In this document: positions 9,478 through 17,958 of the stretch, in pieces | How positions within the stretch are numbered: position 1 is the first letter of the stretch | Layout: each line of letters begins with the position of its first letter | From: Natranaeroarchaeum aerophilus | GTDB taxonomy: Archaea > Halobacteriota > Halobacteria > Halobacteriales > Natronoarchaeaceae | NCBI RefSeq assembly: GCF_023638055.1 | Contig: NZ_JAKRVY010000013.1 | Coordinates: forward strand, 1-59,000 | Length of the DNA stretch: 59,000 nt | Direction of reading: 5' to 3' | Program-made: the position numbers and the translations under genes | The notes under the pieces: model-generated | What the model was told of the DNA's origin: nothing | Seen by the model: only the letters and a program-made list of their open reading frames with translations | The model's database searches: none

Positions 9478-9789
9478 TTAACTATACTTCGACCGTCGAT
9501 ACTTCACGTACGCGTGGGCAAGCGAGAACAGACCGAGGGCAAGTGCAGCAGCGCCAACCTGTCGGTAGGGCGTAAGCGCGAGGAGGAGCGCACCGATGCT
9601 CCCCGACAGGAGACCGACCTTCACCAGCAAGAACACACCCCAGAACGTCCTCTTGACCTCGGACGGCGCGTTCGACCCGTCCGGAACCTCCGGTCCGAGG
9701 TTCTCCTCGGTATCCAGGACGCCGAAATCCAGTTCGTCCTCGGGATTAGGTTCGTTGGGTTCGATGTCGAGTGGGTCGTCGAGGTTCAC
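9478..9789 (-). CDS. Small haloarchaeal membrane protein
   Basis: 103 residues: an acidic, Pro/Glu/Asn-rich cytoplasmic N terminus of about 45 residues, then two hydrophobic helices (about 48-68 and 73-92) and a basic tail YRRSKYS. The positive-inside rule puts both ends in the cytoplasm. No motif indicates a function. It lies 61 bases upstream of nothing obvious on its own strand and seems monocistronic. Confidence 0.65.
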   Translation of the reverse strand: MNLDDPLDIEPNEPNPEDELDFGVLDTEENLGPEVPDGSNAPSEVKRTFWGVFLLVKVGLLSGSIGALLLALTPYRQVGAAALALGLFSLAHAYVKYRRSKYS

Positions 9790-9852
9790 TGTGGATGGCT
9801 TGGGGATACGAAGTGAAAAAGTCGGCGTCCGGGGCTGTCGATGGGAGGAAGC

Positions 9853-10032
9853 TCAGACCTGGTTGTCGAGTTCGACTGTCCGTGTCGCCTCTACCCACGC
9901 GAGCGGGTTATCGGCATCGAAGAAAACGACGCCCTCGTCCGTCTCATACCGCTCGACAGTTTCGACACCGTCCGCTCGTTCCGTCGCGCTATCCTGCCAG
10001 TCGGTTGTTGCGTGGTCGGACACGTTCGTCAT
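9853..10032 (-). CDS. Small acidic haloarchaeal protein
   Basis: 59 residues starting MTNVSDHATTDWQDS; an in-frame start nine codons upstream is possible. The second half, YETDEGVVFFDADNPLAWVE, looks like a compact beta-strand unit that I have seen as a conserved small haloarchaeal protein, without known function. It is divergent from the lyase gene, sharing a 111-base intergenic region. Acidic composition fits a soluble cytoplasmic protein. Confidence 0.55.
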   Translation of the reverse strand: MTNVSDHATTDWQDSATERADGVETVERYETDEGVVFFDADNPLAWVEATRTVELDNQV

Positions 10033-10143
10033 CTCTACAACCTTGTTATGTGTTACCACGTTATATGCTTTGTTGCTGCGGCCATACTGGACTCAGTCGA
10101 GACTACCGCCCGTATTTTAGTACTCCGCGAAGCATATGTCGGT

Positions 10144-10983
10144 ATGACACGACGGAGCGTGCTGTTCTCGCCGGGTAATCGGCCGGAGATGCTCCGGACG
10201 GCAGCGGACTCGGCAGCCGATGTACTCGTGTTCGATCTGGAGGATGCAGTCGCACCGGATCGGAAAGACGCCGCCAGAGAGACGGTCACTGACGTCCTCT
10301 CCGATCCGGAGTTCGATCCAGCGTGTGAAGTCTTCGTCCGGGTGAACGAACTACCGGACGGCAAAGATGACCTCGCTACAGTTCTGAGTGAGGACACACG
10401 GCTCGACGGACTGGTCCTCCCGAAAGTCAACGAGGCGGAGGAAGTCAACGCGTTTGTGAGCGCGATGCGGGCGCACGGGAGCGAGCTACCGGTGTTCGCG
10501 CTCGTCGAGACGGCTGCTGGCGTCTTGCACGCCGAGTCCATCGCCGCGGTCGATGCGACCGACGCCCTCGTGTTTGGGGCAGAAGACCTGACAGCGGACA
10601 TCGGTGCAACACGATCCAGATCCGGTGACGAGATTATGTACGCCCGTCAGCACGTCGTCCTCGCAGCCCGCACAGCAGGTGTCGACGCGATCGACACACT
10701 CTGTACGGCGGTCGACGACACCGAGCGAGTTTACGCGGACGCAGAGCACGGTGTAACGCTTGGATACGACGGAAAATTAGCGATCCATCCCGCCCAGATC
10801 GACCCGATTCACGAGGCGTTCGTTCCTGGCGACGACGAGATTGAATGGGCGCGTCGCGTCCTTGCAGCCAGTGAACATCACGACGGTGTCTTCAAAGTCG
10901 ATGGAGAGATGATCGACCAGCCGTTGATTCGTCGTGCCGAACGGATCAAGGACCGGGCTGGCCGGCAGTTCCATGAACACTGA
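10144..10983 (+). CDS. HpcH/HpaI-CitE family CoA-ester lyase
   Basis: 279 residues of the citrate lyase beta/malyl-CoA lyase TIM-barrel family: start MTRRSVLFSPGNRPEML, the FDLEDAVAPDRKD segment, the VLPKVN strand, an ALVETAAGVLHA strand carrying the metal-binding Glu, and FGAEDLTADIG with the second acidic ligand. Family members cleave or form L-malyl-CoA, beta-methylmalyl-CoA or citramalyl-CoA. Haloarchaea use such an enzyme in the methylaspartate cycle, but the exact substrate cannot be told here. The upstream open frame from 9841 is not family-like, so I set the start at 10144. The gene stands alone. Confidence 0.85.
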   Translation: MTRRSVLFSPGNRPEMLRTAADSAADVLVFDLEDAVAPDRKDAARETVTDVLSDPEFDPACEVFVRVNELPDGKDDLATVLSEDTRLDGLVLPKVNEAEEVNAFVSAMRAHGSELPVFALVETAAGVLHAESIAAVDATDALVFGAEDLTADIGATRSRSGDEIMYARQHVVLAARTAGVDAIDTLCTAVDDTERVYADAEHGVTLGYDGKLAIHPAQIDPIHEAFVPGDDEIEWARRVLAASEHHDGVFKVDGEMIDQPLIRRAERIKDRAGRQFHEH

Positions 10984-11177
10984 CCAGAACTGACCGTTCG
11001 TCGGTATCGGTGTTGAGTATATTCTTCGTTCGTCATCTGCAGTGATCATTCGTGAACCGGAGCTGGGAAAGATCCCATACAACACACACTTTTACGATAT
11101 CCATCACGTTCTATATTTACGTTTAATCGGCCATTGTACTTGTTTAATGTCTTTCAATCTCTTTGAATATCGCTACA

Positions 11178-11183
11178 CTTAAA
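11178..11183 (+). promoter_or_regulatory. TATA box of gdhB
   Basis: CTTAAA centred about 27 bases before the gdhB ATG, preceded by an AT-rich stretch. That spacing places the transcription start at or next to the start codon, so a leaderless mRNA is likely. Confidence 0.55.
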
Positions 11184-11207
11184 CTACCGCTGTGAAAAGG
11201 CACGGGT

Positions 11208-12464
11208 ATGTCTGACGGTGTCAACCCTTTTGAAAGCCTGCAGGAACAGATCGACGACGCCGGAGCGTTCATCGACATCGATGACGATGTTCTTGCGCGG
11301 CTCAAACAGCCCGAGCGTGTACTGGAGACGAACCTTTCCGTCGAGATGGACGACGGTTCCATCGAGACGTTCACCGCATTTCGCTCGCAGTTCAACGGCG
11401 ACCGCGGTCCCTACAAGGGCGGCATCCGATACCACCCAGACGTCTCCCGCGATGAAGTCAAAGCACTCTCCGGGTGGATGGTGTACAAGTGTGCGACCGT
11501 TGGAATTCCGTTCGGCGGCGGTAAGGGTGGCATCATCATCGATCCAGCAGAGTACTCCGAATCCGAACTCGAACGGATCACGCGGTCGTTCGCCCGCGAA
11601 CTCCGACCGATGATCGGCGAGGACCGGGATATCCCCGCACCGGACGTCAACACCGGTCAGCGGGAGATGAACTGGATCAAAGACACCTACGAGACGCTCG
11701 AAAACACGACCGAGCCCGGCGTCATCACCGGCAAGGACATCTCCAGTGGTGGGAGTGAAGGGCGTGTCGAAGCGACTGGTCGATCGACCGTCGTTGCGGC
11801 CCGCGAGGCGTTTGATTACCTTGACAAGGACCTCAACGGCGCGACCGTCGCAGTGCAGGGCTATGGAAACGCTGGCTGGATCGCCGCAAAACTCATCGAC
11901 GAGATGGGCGCATCTGTCGTCGCCGTCAGCGACTCCAGTGGCGGCATCTACAACGCCGAGGGCTTCGACCCCGTCGCCGCAAAGGATCACAAAAACGAGA
12001 CCGGTAGCGTTGTCGGGTTCGAGGGCGCCGATGAGGAGCTCACGAACGACGAACTCCTGACGCTCGATGTCGACCTGCTGATTCCGGCCGCGCTGGAAAA
12101 CGCTATCGACGAAGCGATCGCCCGAGATATCGAAGCAGATGTCATCTCCGAGGCCGCGAACGGTCCCATCACTCCAAAAGGTGATGCCATTCTCGAAGAC
12201 AAGGACGTCATCGTAATCCCGGATATTCTGGCGAACGCGGGCGGCGTCACCGTCAGCTACTTCGAGTGGGTTCAGAACCGCCAGCGATTCTACTGGTCCG
12301 AAGAGCGTGTCAACGAACAGCTAGATGAGATCATCGTCGACTCGTTCGACACACTCATCGAAGCATACGAGGATCACGACCTGCCAAGCCTTCGCGTTGC
12401 AGCCTACGTCGTCTCGATCCAGCGCGTCGCTACCGCCTTCGAAGAAGGCGGCGTCTGGCCCTGA
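11208..12464 (+). CDS. gdhB: Glutamate dehydrogenase
   Basis: Hexameric enzyme interconverting glutamate and 2-oxoglutarate plus ammonia. The 418 residues carry the substrate-binding [11 protein letters not shown] segment, the catalytic region [12 protein letters not shown] with its conserved Lys, the PAPDVNTG segment, and a Rossmann domain with GYGNAGW for the nicotinamide cofactor. The C terminus [12 protein letters not shown] is usual for the family. Haloarchaea have several paralogues with different cofactor preference; the letter B is a best guess. Monocistronic, with a strong TATA element. Confidence 0.93.
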   Translation: MSDGVNPFESLQEQIDDAGAFIDIDDDVLARLKQPERVLETNLSVEMDDGSIETFTAFRSQFNGDRGPYKGGIRYHPDVSRDEVKALSGWMVYKCATVGIPFGGGKGGIIIDPAEYSESELERITRSFARELRPMIGEDRDIPAPDVNTGQREMNWIKDTYETLENTTEPGVITGKDISSGGSEGRVEATGRSTVVAAREAFDYLDKDLNGATVAVQGYGNAGWIAAKLIDEMGASVVAVSDSSGGIYNAEGFDPVAAKDHKNETGSVVGFEGADEELTNDELLTLDVDLLIPAALENAIDEAIARDIEADVISEAANGPITPKGDAILEDKDVIVIPDILANAGGVTVSYFEWVQNRQRFYWSEERVNEQLDEIIVDSFDTLIEAYEDHDLPSLRVAAYVVSIQRVATAFEEGGVWP

Positions 12465-12471
12465 GGACGGT

Positions 12472-13269
12472 TCACTGTAGTCGCTCTATCGTCTCTACGA
12501 GTGGATGTCGTGCGTAATCGACCACTTCGACATCGTCGAGCCCATCGAGTCCATCTTTCTCCGCGGTCTGTTGCATGCCCAGGTCCAGCTCCTGATCGAT
12601 GACGATGACGTAGGCATCCATCTCCTCGGTCCCGAGTTGATCGGCCGCAAGGACGCGGTGGTGGCCGTCCGCCAGCAGATACTCCCCAGCGTTGTCGATC
12701 ACAACGAGCGGTTCCGCCAGTCCGTGCTCCAGTTCGTACTGTCGTCCTTTTAGCTCGTCGGCATAGACCTTCGACTGCGTTGGCATGAGTTTCACCAGCG
12801 GGACCGTCCGGCGTTCTTGACGGAGTTCGACACCATGGATGTTCTCCAGAGTTCTGAGCAACTTGCCGACCTTCTTGGGAGTAGCCCGTTCGATCTGACT
12901 GCGGATCACGTCCGTGTTACTGATGATCCCGACGAGGTTCCCCGCGTCGTCGACGACGGGCAACTTCTGAATCCCCGATCGCAGAATTACGCGAGCGGCA
13001 TCCGTGACCTTCATGTCGGGGTGGGCGACGACCAGATCGGTTGTCATCACCTGAAAGATCGGCGTGGAGTCGTCCACCAACAACAGGTCACGCGCGGTGA
13101 CAAAGCCCTCAACACGTCTGCGTTCACAGACTGGGAACCCATTATGTTCGTCAGTCCCGGCTATCTTCCGGGCCACTTCCGCGACGGTATCGTCCGGTGC
13201 GACCGTCTCCACGTCCCGGGTCATGTACTCTCTGACCTGTGCCGACCCACTGACTCCGCTCACGTCCAT
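12472..13269 (-). CDS. Fusion of CBS pair and ParB-like nuclease domain
   Basis: 265 residues in two parts. Residues 10-125 are two CBS motifs (MTRDVETVAPDDTV and MTTDLVVAHPDMKV). Residues 150-255 are a ParB/sulfiredoxin-like domain with the signature DGHHR at 201-205 in ADGHHRVLAADQLG. ParB-fold domains bind CTP or other nucleotides and may have nuclease or kinase activity. Fused to CBS, the protein is likely to respond to an adenosine nucleotide. There is no ParA partner and no DNA-binding HTH, so chromosome partition is unlikely. It ends seven bases from gdhB, convergent. Confidence 0.8.
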   Translation of the reverse strand: MDVSGVSGSAQVREYMTRDVETVAPDDTVAEVARKIAGTDEHNGFPVCERRRVEGFVTARDLLLVDDSTPIFQVMTTDLVVAHPDMKVTDAARVILRSGIQKLPVVDDAGNLVGIISNTDVIRSQIERATPKKVGKLLRTLENIHGVELRQERRTVPLVKLMPTQSKVYADELKGRQYELEHGLAEPLVVIDNAGEYLLADGHHRVLAADQLGTEEMDAYVIVIDQELDLGMQQTAEKDGLDGLDDVEVVDYARHPLVETIERLQ

Positions 13270-13311
13270 ACTACTCTATGGAGTCACCAGCGGCAAAAAA
13301 CTGTCTCGGAA

Positions 13312-14820
13312 CTACCGATCTTCGGTCGGGGGGGAGCTATTGGCGGAGAGCAACGGAAATTCGAACTCCGAGACTTCGTCAACGTACTCGTCGGGCAGGT
13401 CGAAAGGGCGCTCGTGTAACGCCTCGAAAAAACGGTCTCTGACAACGTCCTCGACGACTGACTCCCTCGTCTCGTTGGTATCTTCGACGGTCCCAAGTAC
13501 GCCAATTGGAATCTGTGCCCCTGCCATATCGGAATGGCCTCCGGCGCTGCCAATTCGGTTGAACGCCTGCCGCAAGGTCTCACCGAGATCAAGTCCGCCA
13601 CCGCGTGACCGGGCCGAGACGTAGATCGTATCATCGATGACCCCCCAGACAAGCGTCGCGGAAACGCCGTCCATCTCGAGCAACTGATCGGCTGCCTGGG
13701 CCAGTGAGTCCCGATCCGAGATCTCGCCGACGCTCGTCGTCAGTATCGAGCCATCGACCTGACGGCTCTCGATGGCCCGTGCAACGGTATCGAGCGTCTC
13801 TCCGGACACGCTGGGCGATTCGACCCGTTCGAGCAGGGACGTATTGGCATGCTTGATCAACTCACTTGCCGCCCGAAAGTCGAGGTCCGATACTTCACGC
13901 TCGAAGTCGTCGGTGTCGATGCGAATGCCATACAACAATGCGCTTGCAACTGTCTCGTCGAGATCCAGATCGAACTGTGAAAAATAATCGACCAGCAAGG
14001 TACATGTGGCTCCGGCATCGCTCCGAATATCGACGAATCGACCGTCAACCGGCCCCCGTGGTGGGTGGTGATCAATTACAATATCGATGGCCAGTTCTTC
14101 CGGGAGCTGATCGTTGATGCCTGGTCTGCTGTGATCGACAAGCGCGACCCCCGAAAACTCACCCAGTTCCTCAGGATCGTTGGGATCTAGCTGTCGAAGG
14201 TCGATATCGAGCAAGTTCACCATCGCCTGATTCTCCTGGTGGTTGATGCTCCCATAATGACATGGGACGGCATCGACCCCGACATGCTCCGCCAGACGAG
14301 TGAGCGCTACCGCGCTTCCGATCGCGTCCGGATCCGGATTGTCGTGTGCGATCACGGCGAGTCGCCCGTCGATGCTCTGTAACGTCGACCGCAATCGACG
14401 CGAGCGCATCGCTTCTGGACCCGTAGCGAATCCGAGCACGTGGCCTGCGAGTTCCGCACTCGGTTCCATCATGCGGTCCGTGAGTTCACGTAGCGTCGAC
14501 AGTTCGCTGTCGGTTGGACCGGTTCCGGAATACGCCAGAACGAAGGCATTGGGATAGACGTCGCGTGCTGTCTTCGCCATCTGGACGTTGCGCTTCGAGT
14601 CGTCATCGGCGATGATGACAACATCAGCAGTCGCTGTAACCTCTGCAAGCAACTTCGGGTTCGTCGGATCTCCTTCCGTTACACTCCTATCCGGACCCCG
14701 GAGCGCATCGATCCGGTCCGGATCGTCCGCAATGACCTGTAGAGTACCATCCTTCCCGGCGATACGGCTGGCCAGTGTCTGCCCGACCGTCCCACAGCCC
14801 AGCAGTAGCCGGGAAACCAT
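13312..14820 (-). CDS. TrkA-N / DHH phosphoesterase fusion
   Basis: 502 residues. The N-terminal 130 residues are a Rossmann RCK/TrkA-N domain (GCGTVGQTLASRI at 8-20, nucleotide-binding Asp later). Residues 150-500 are a DHH/DHHA1 phosphoesterase of the RecJ/NrnA group: HDNPDPDA at 159-166, ALVDHSRPG, IDHHPP, then GGHSDMAGAQIP in DHHA1. Such enzymes cleave short oligonucleotides, cyclic dinucleotides or pAp with Mn2+. The RCK part suggests control by NAD(H) or a nucleotide ligand. The start is set at the Rossmann MVSRLLLG; the 55 codons before it are not family-like. Neighbour of nuoN, same strand, separate promoter likely. Confidence 0.85.
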   Translation of the reverse strand: MVSRLLLGCGTVGQTLASRIAGKDGTLQVIADDPDRIDALRGPDRSVTEGDPTNPKLLAEVTATADVVIIADDDSKRNVQMAKTARDVYPNAFVLAYSGTGPTDSELSTLRELTDRMMEPSAELAGHVLGFATGPEAMRSRRLRSTLQSIDGRLAVIAHDNPDPDAIGSAVALTRLAEHVGVDAVPCHYGSINHQENQAMVNLLDIDLRQLDPNDPEELGEFSGVALVDHSRPGINDQLPEELAIDIVIDHHPPRGPVDGRFVDIRSDAGATCTLLVDYFSQFDLDLDETVASALLYGIRIDTDDFEREVSDLDFRAASELIKHANTSLLERVESPSVSGETLDTVARAIESRQVDGSILTTSVGEISDRDSLAQAADQLLEMDGVSATLVWGVIDDTIYVSARSRGGGLDLGETLRQAFNRIGSAGGHSDMAGAQIPIGVLGTVEDTNETRESVVEDVVRDRFFEALHERPFDLPDEYVDEVSEFEFPLLSANSSPPTEDR

Positions 14821-14914
14821 ACCGATCCATACCGATCCGTCGGAGTAAAAGCTACCGTCTTCGATCCGTGGAAACAACGTCAGACGCGGGCGGAGAACGC
14901 CCGAGTTGCCGATG

Positions 14915-16417
14915 TCAGGCCAGCAGCGATGCGGCGGCGTTGACGGCCGTGTCGGCGACGGGACCGAATGCGGCCAGCAGCGCAACCGTGACGACGGCCG
15001 CGGCGATGATAGCGACGTACAGCCCAGTTGGCGTGTCCGGGAGCGAGAGGTCGTCGGCCGGCTCTTCGAGCCACATGGCCTTCATCAGCTTCGCGTAGTA
15101 GTACAGCGAGAGCGCGCTGGCGGCCGCACCGATCGCGGCGAGCCAGACGAAGCCGTTGTTCACTGCACCCGCAAAGAGGACGTATTTGCTCCAGAAGCCG
15201 CCGCCAAGGGGCAGTCCGGCGAGGTTTACGAGGAACACCGACATCGCGACCGAGGCAATCGGTGCCTGCGTTGCGAGGCCATTGAAGTCCTCGAACGTCC
15301 GACCGATCTCCCAGTGCTCGGTCATCGCCAGGAACAGGAACGCGCCGGTGTTCATGAAGCCGTAGACGAACAGGTGCATCAGGGCACCGCCGAGCACGAG
15401 TTCGTTCGCACCACCAGTGTTCGACAGCGCAGCAAGTCCGATCAGCGCGTAGCCAGCGTGGCCGATCGAGGAGTACGCCAGCATTCGCTTGACGTTGTTC
15501 TGGACTGCAGCGGCGAGGTTACCGAGGATCATCGTCACCACGGCCAGCACCTGGAAGGCGATCATCCACTCAATGCCCAGATCGACCATCGCCGCGATCG
15601 GGAACGCATCGACGAAGATGCGGAACGCGATCACGAATCCGGCAGCTTTCGAGGCCGACGAGAGGAATGCACTTATTGGGGCAGGTGCGCCCTCGTATGC
15701 CTCCGGAGCCCAGAAGTGGAACGGAACGGAGGCGGTCTTGTACGCCACCCCACCGATCATCATCAGAATGCCGATACCGAGGATCCCCTCATCGAGAACG
15801 TTGTCGAGCGAGCCCGCGATTTCCGGGATCAGCAGGGAGCCTGTCGCGGCGTACACGAGGCTGATGCCATACAGGAAGATCGCCGAGGAGACTGCCCCGA
15901 TCAGGAAGTACTTCAACCCGGCCTCGACGCTGCCGCGGTTGTGCTTGAGGTACGCGACAAGTGCGTAGGATGGCAGGCTGGCGAGTTCGAGCGCGATGAA
16001 GACGGTGACGAGGCTGTTTGCCATCGCCATCGTGACCATCCCGGTCGCCGCGAGCAGCACCAGCGAGTAGTACTCGCCGCGGTGGTGCATGTCGTGGACG
16101 TAATCGTAACTGCCGATCAGCACGAGCGAGGTGACGCTGAGGACCACGAACGTGATAAACAGCGCCATCTCGTCGACGACGAGCGCCGAATCAAACAGCA
16201 GGAACGGCGTCTCGCCGACGCCGTCGAGTAGATACCACGCTGTAAAGGCAAGCGAGAGGAGCGTGCCGCCGATCGCGGTGCCGGCGATCAGCTCGTGACT
16301 CGTCGAGTCGGGATCGATACTATCGATTACGAACGCCAGCAGCGCTGTCCCTGCGAGGAGCAGTAGCGGTGCAAGCGCCTCGTAGGTCGTCACGTCGAGT
16401 ACGCCGAATTCAGCCAT
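14915..16417 (-). CDS. nuoN: Complex I membrane subunit NuoN
   Basis: 500 residues, about 14 transmembrane helices of the Mrp/antiporter-like proton-pump family. Recognisable core segments include ALELASLPSYALVAYLK with the key Glu, GSVEAGLKYFLIGAVSS, and the Lys-containing TM FWAPEAYEGAP. It pumps protons as the antiporter subunit nearest NuoK. It is the last gene of the operon and starts on the stop of nuoM (position 16417 shared). Confidence 0.95.
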   Translation of the reverse strand: MAEFGVLDVTTYEALAPLLLLAGTALLAFVIDSIDPDSTSHELIAGTAIGGTLLSLAFTAWYLLDGVGETPFLLFDSALVVDEMALFITFVVLSVTSLVLIGSYDYVHDMHHRGEYYSLVLLAATGMVTMAMANSLVTVFIALELASLPSYALVAYLKHNRGSVEAGLKYFLIGAVSSAIFLYGISLVYAATGSLLIPEIAGSLDNVLDEGILGIGILMMIGGVAYKTASVPFHFWAPEAYEGAPAPISAFLSSASKAAGFVIAFRIFVDAFPIAAMVDLGIEWMIAFQVLAVVTMILGNLAAAVQNNVKRMLAYSSIGHAGYALIGLAALSNTGGANELVLGGALMHLFVYGFMNTGAFLFLAMTEHWEIGRTFEDFNGLATQAPIASVAMSVFLVNLAGLPLGGGFWSKYVLFAGAVNNGFVWLAAIGAAASALSLYYYAKLMKAMWLEEPADDLSLPDTPTGLYVAIIAAAVVTVALLAAFGPVADTAVNAAASLLA

Positions 16418-17958
16418 TAGATATCACCTCCGGGAAGGATCGGGTCGACCGCGTCGGTGATCATCTCGAAGATCAGGTCCGGCGCGACGCCGAGCAGGAT
16501 GATCAGCCCGAGCAGGACGAACAGGGGCAGGACATCGTGTACCGGTGCACGCCCGACCTCGTAGTCCGTATCGAGGTCGTACGGGCCAAAGAGCGTGCGC
16601 TGCATCGCGTACAGCAGGTAGCCCGCTACGATGACGATCCCGAACATCGCCAGCGCGGTGAACAGTGGCGCGAGCGAGCCGATGGCGTCGACCGCGCCGA
16701 AGGAGCCGAGGAAAATGAAGAACTCGGCCGCGAAACCGCTCATCAGCGGCAGCCCCATGTATCCGAAGGCACCGGCGATGAAGATACCGACCACGACCGG
16801 CATCCTGTCTGCCATACCGGACATGTCGGTGACCATCCGCGTGTGCGTCGCGTTGTAGATGACGCCGACCGCCATGAACATCAGCCCGGAGATCAGACCG
16901 TGGCTGATCATCTGGAAGGTCGCGCCACCGACGCCGTAGACGGTGTACGCGATCAGCCCGAGGATCACGTAGCCCATCGAGGACACCGACGAGTACGCGA
17001 CGATCCGTTTGAGATCCTGCTGAGCCAGCGCCAGCATCGCGCCGTAGATCACCGAGACCACGGCGAAGACGGCGATCAACACCGCAAAGTCCGTGGCGAC
17101 GTCCGGCAGCATCGTGAAGTTGAATCGGAGCAGTGCGTAGGTCCCCATCTTCAGCAGGACGCCTGCCAGCAGTACCGACACCGGGGTCGGCGCTTCGACG
17201 TGAGCGTCAGGCAGCCACGTGTGGACCGGAACGACCGGCACCTTCACGGCAAACCCGGCGAACATCGCGAAGAACGCGAAGATCTTCAGCGTGTTCGCGT
17301 CGATCCACGGTGCAGCATCGGGTTCAGCGCCATCCAGCACGAGTGCCTGTGCGGTGTCTGCGAGGTTGAACGTGTCCAGACCGAGACCGAACACGAGCGC
17401 CACGAAGCCGATGAACATCACCAGGGACGCAACGTTGGTGTAAATGAACATCTTGATCGCGGCGTACTTCCGCCGGGAGCCGCCCCAGACGCCAATCAGG
17501 AAGTACATCGGGATCAGCACGGCCTCCCAGAAGACGAACCAGAGGAAGAAATCGAGCGCCGCGAAGACGCCGATCAGTGCCGCCTCCAGGAAGAGGACGA
17601 GCCCGTAGAACTGGGACTGACGCTCGTCGATCGGCGTCCACGCGCTGACGATCGCCAGCGTGGTCAGGATCGTCGTCAGGACGACCAGCGGCAGGCTGAT
17701 CCCGTCCAGCCCGACGTGCCAGTCGATCGTGTACAGGCCACCGAGTTCGATCCACGTCTCGCGCGTGTAGAAGGCGATCTCGGCTGGATCAGCCAGTAGG
17801 GCGTTACCGCTTGCATCGAACGTACTGAACATCCAGAGGCTCCCGACTACCGGCAGCAGACTGACGCCGAATGCCAGTTTCCCAGCGTACCTGTTTGGGG
17901 CCGCGAGCACGGCCAGCGAGCCGATCAGACAGACTGCAATGAGCGCTTCAATCATCAT
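16417..17958 (-). CDS. nuoM: Complex I membrane subunit NuoM
   Basis: About 513 residues, 14 transmembrane helices. Core segments are FFLWFVFWEAVLIPMYFLIG with the pumping Glu, FAVKVPVVPVHTWLPDAH and KRIVAYSSVSSMGY. It is one of three antiporter-like proton-translocating subunits. The start overlaps the nuoL stop (ATGA style). A neighbouring in-frame ATG lies one codon downstream, and a third three codons upstream. Confidence 0.95.
   Translation of the reverse strand: MMIEALIAVCLIGSLAVLAAPNRYAGKLAFGVSLLPVVGSLWMFSTFDASGNALLADPAEIAFYTRETWIELGGLYTIDWHVGLDGISLPLVVLTTILTTLAIVSAWTPIDERQSQFYGLVLFLEAALIGVFAALDFFLWFVFWEAVLIPMYFLIGVWGGSRRKYAAIKMFIYTNVASLVMFIGFVALVFGLGLDTFNLADTAQALVLDGAEPDAAPWIDANTLKIFAFFAMFAGFAVKVPVVPVHTWLPDAHVEAPTPVSVLLAGVLLKMGTYALLRFNFTMLPDVATDFAVLIAVFAVVSVIYGAMLALAQQDLKRIVAYSSVSSMGYVILGLIAYTVYGVGGATFQMISHGLISGLMFMAVGVIYNATHTRMVTDMSGMADRMPVVVGIFIAGAFGYMGLPLMSGFAAEFFIFLGSFGAVDAIGSLAPLFTALAMFGIVIVAGYLLYAMQRTLFGPYDLDTDYEVGRAPVHDVLPLFVLLGLIILLGVAPDLIFEMITDAVDPILPGGDI

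Noticed and set aside
9841-10143. N-terminal extension of the CitE-like lyase
   Set aside because: The upstream codons are Cys/Val-rich without family similarity, and the region holds the divergent small gene.
14821-14985. N-terminal extension of the RCK-DHH protein
   Set aside because: 55 codons rich in Pro, Arg and Trp are not protein-like; the Rossmann start at 14820 is normal.
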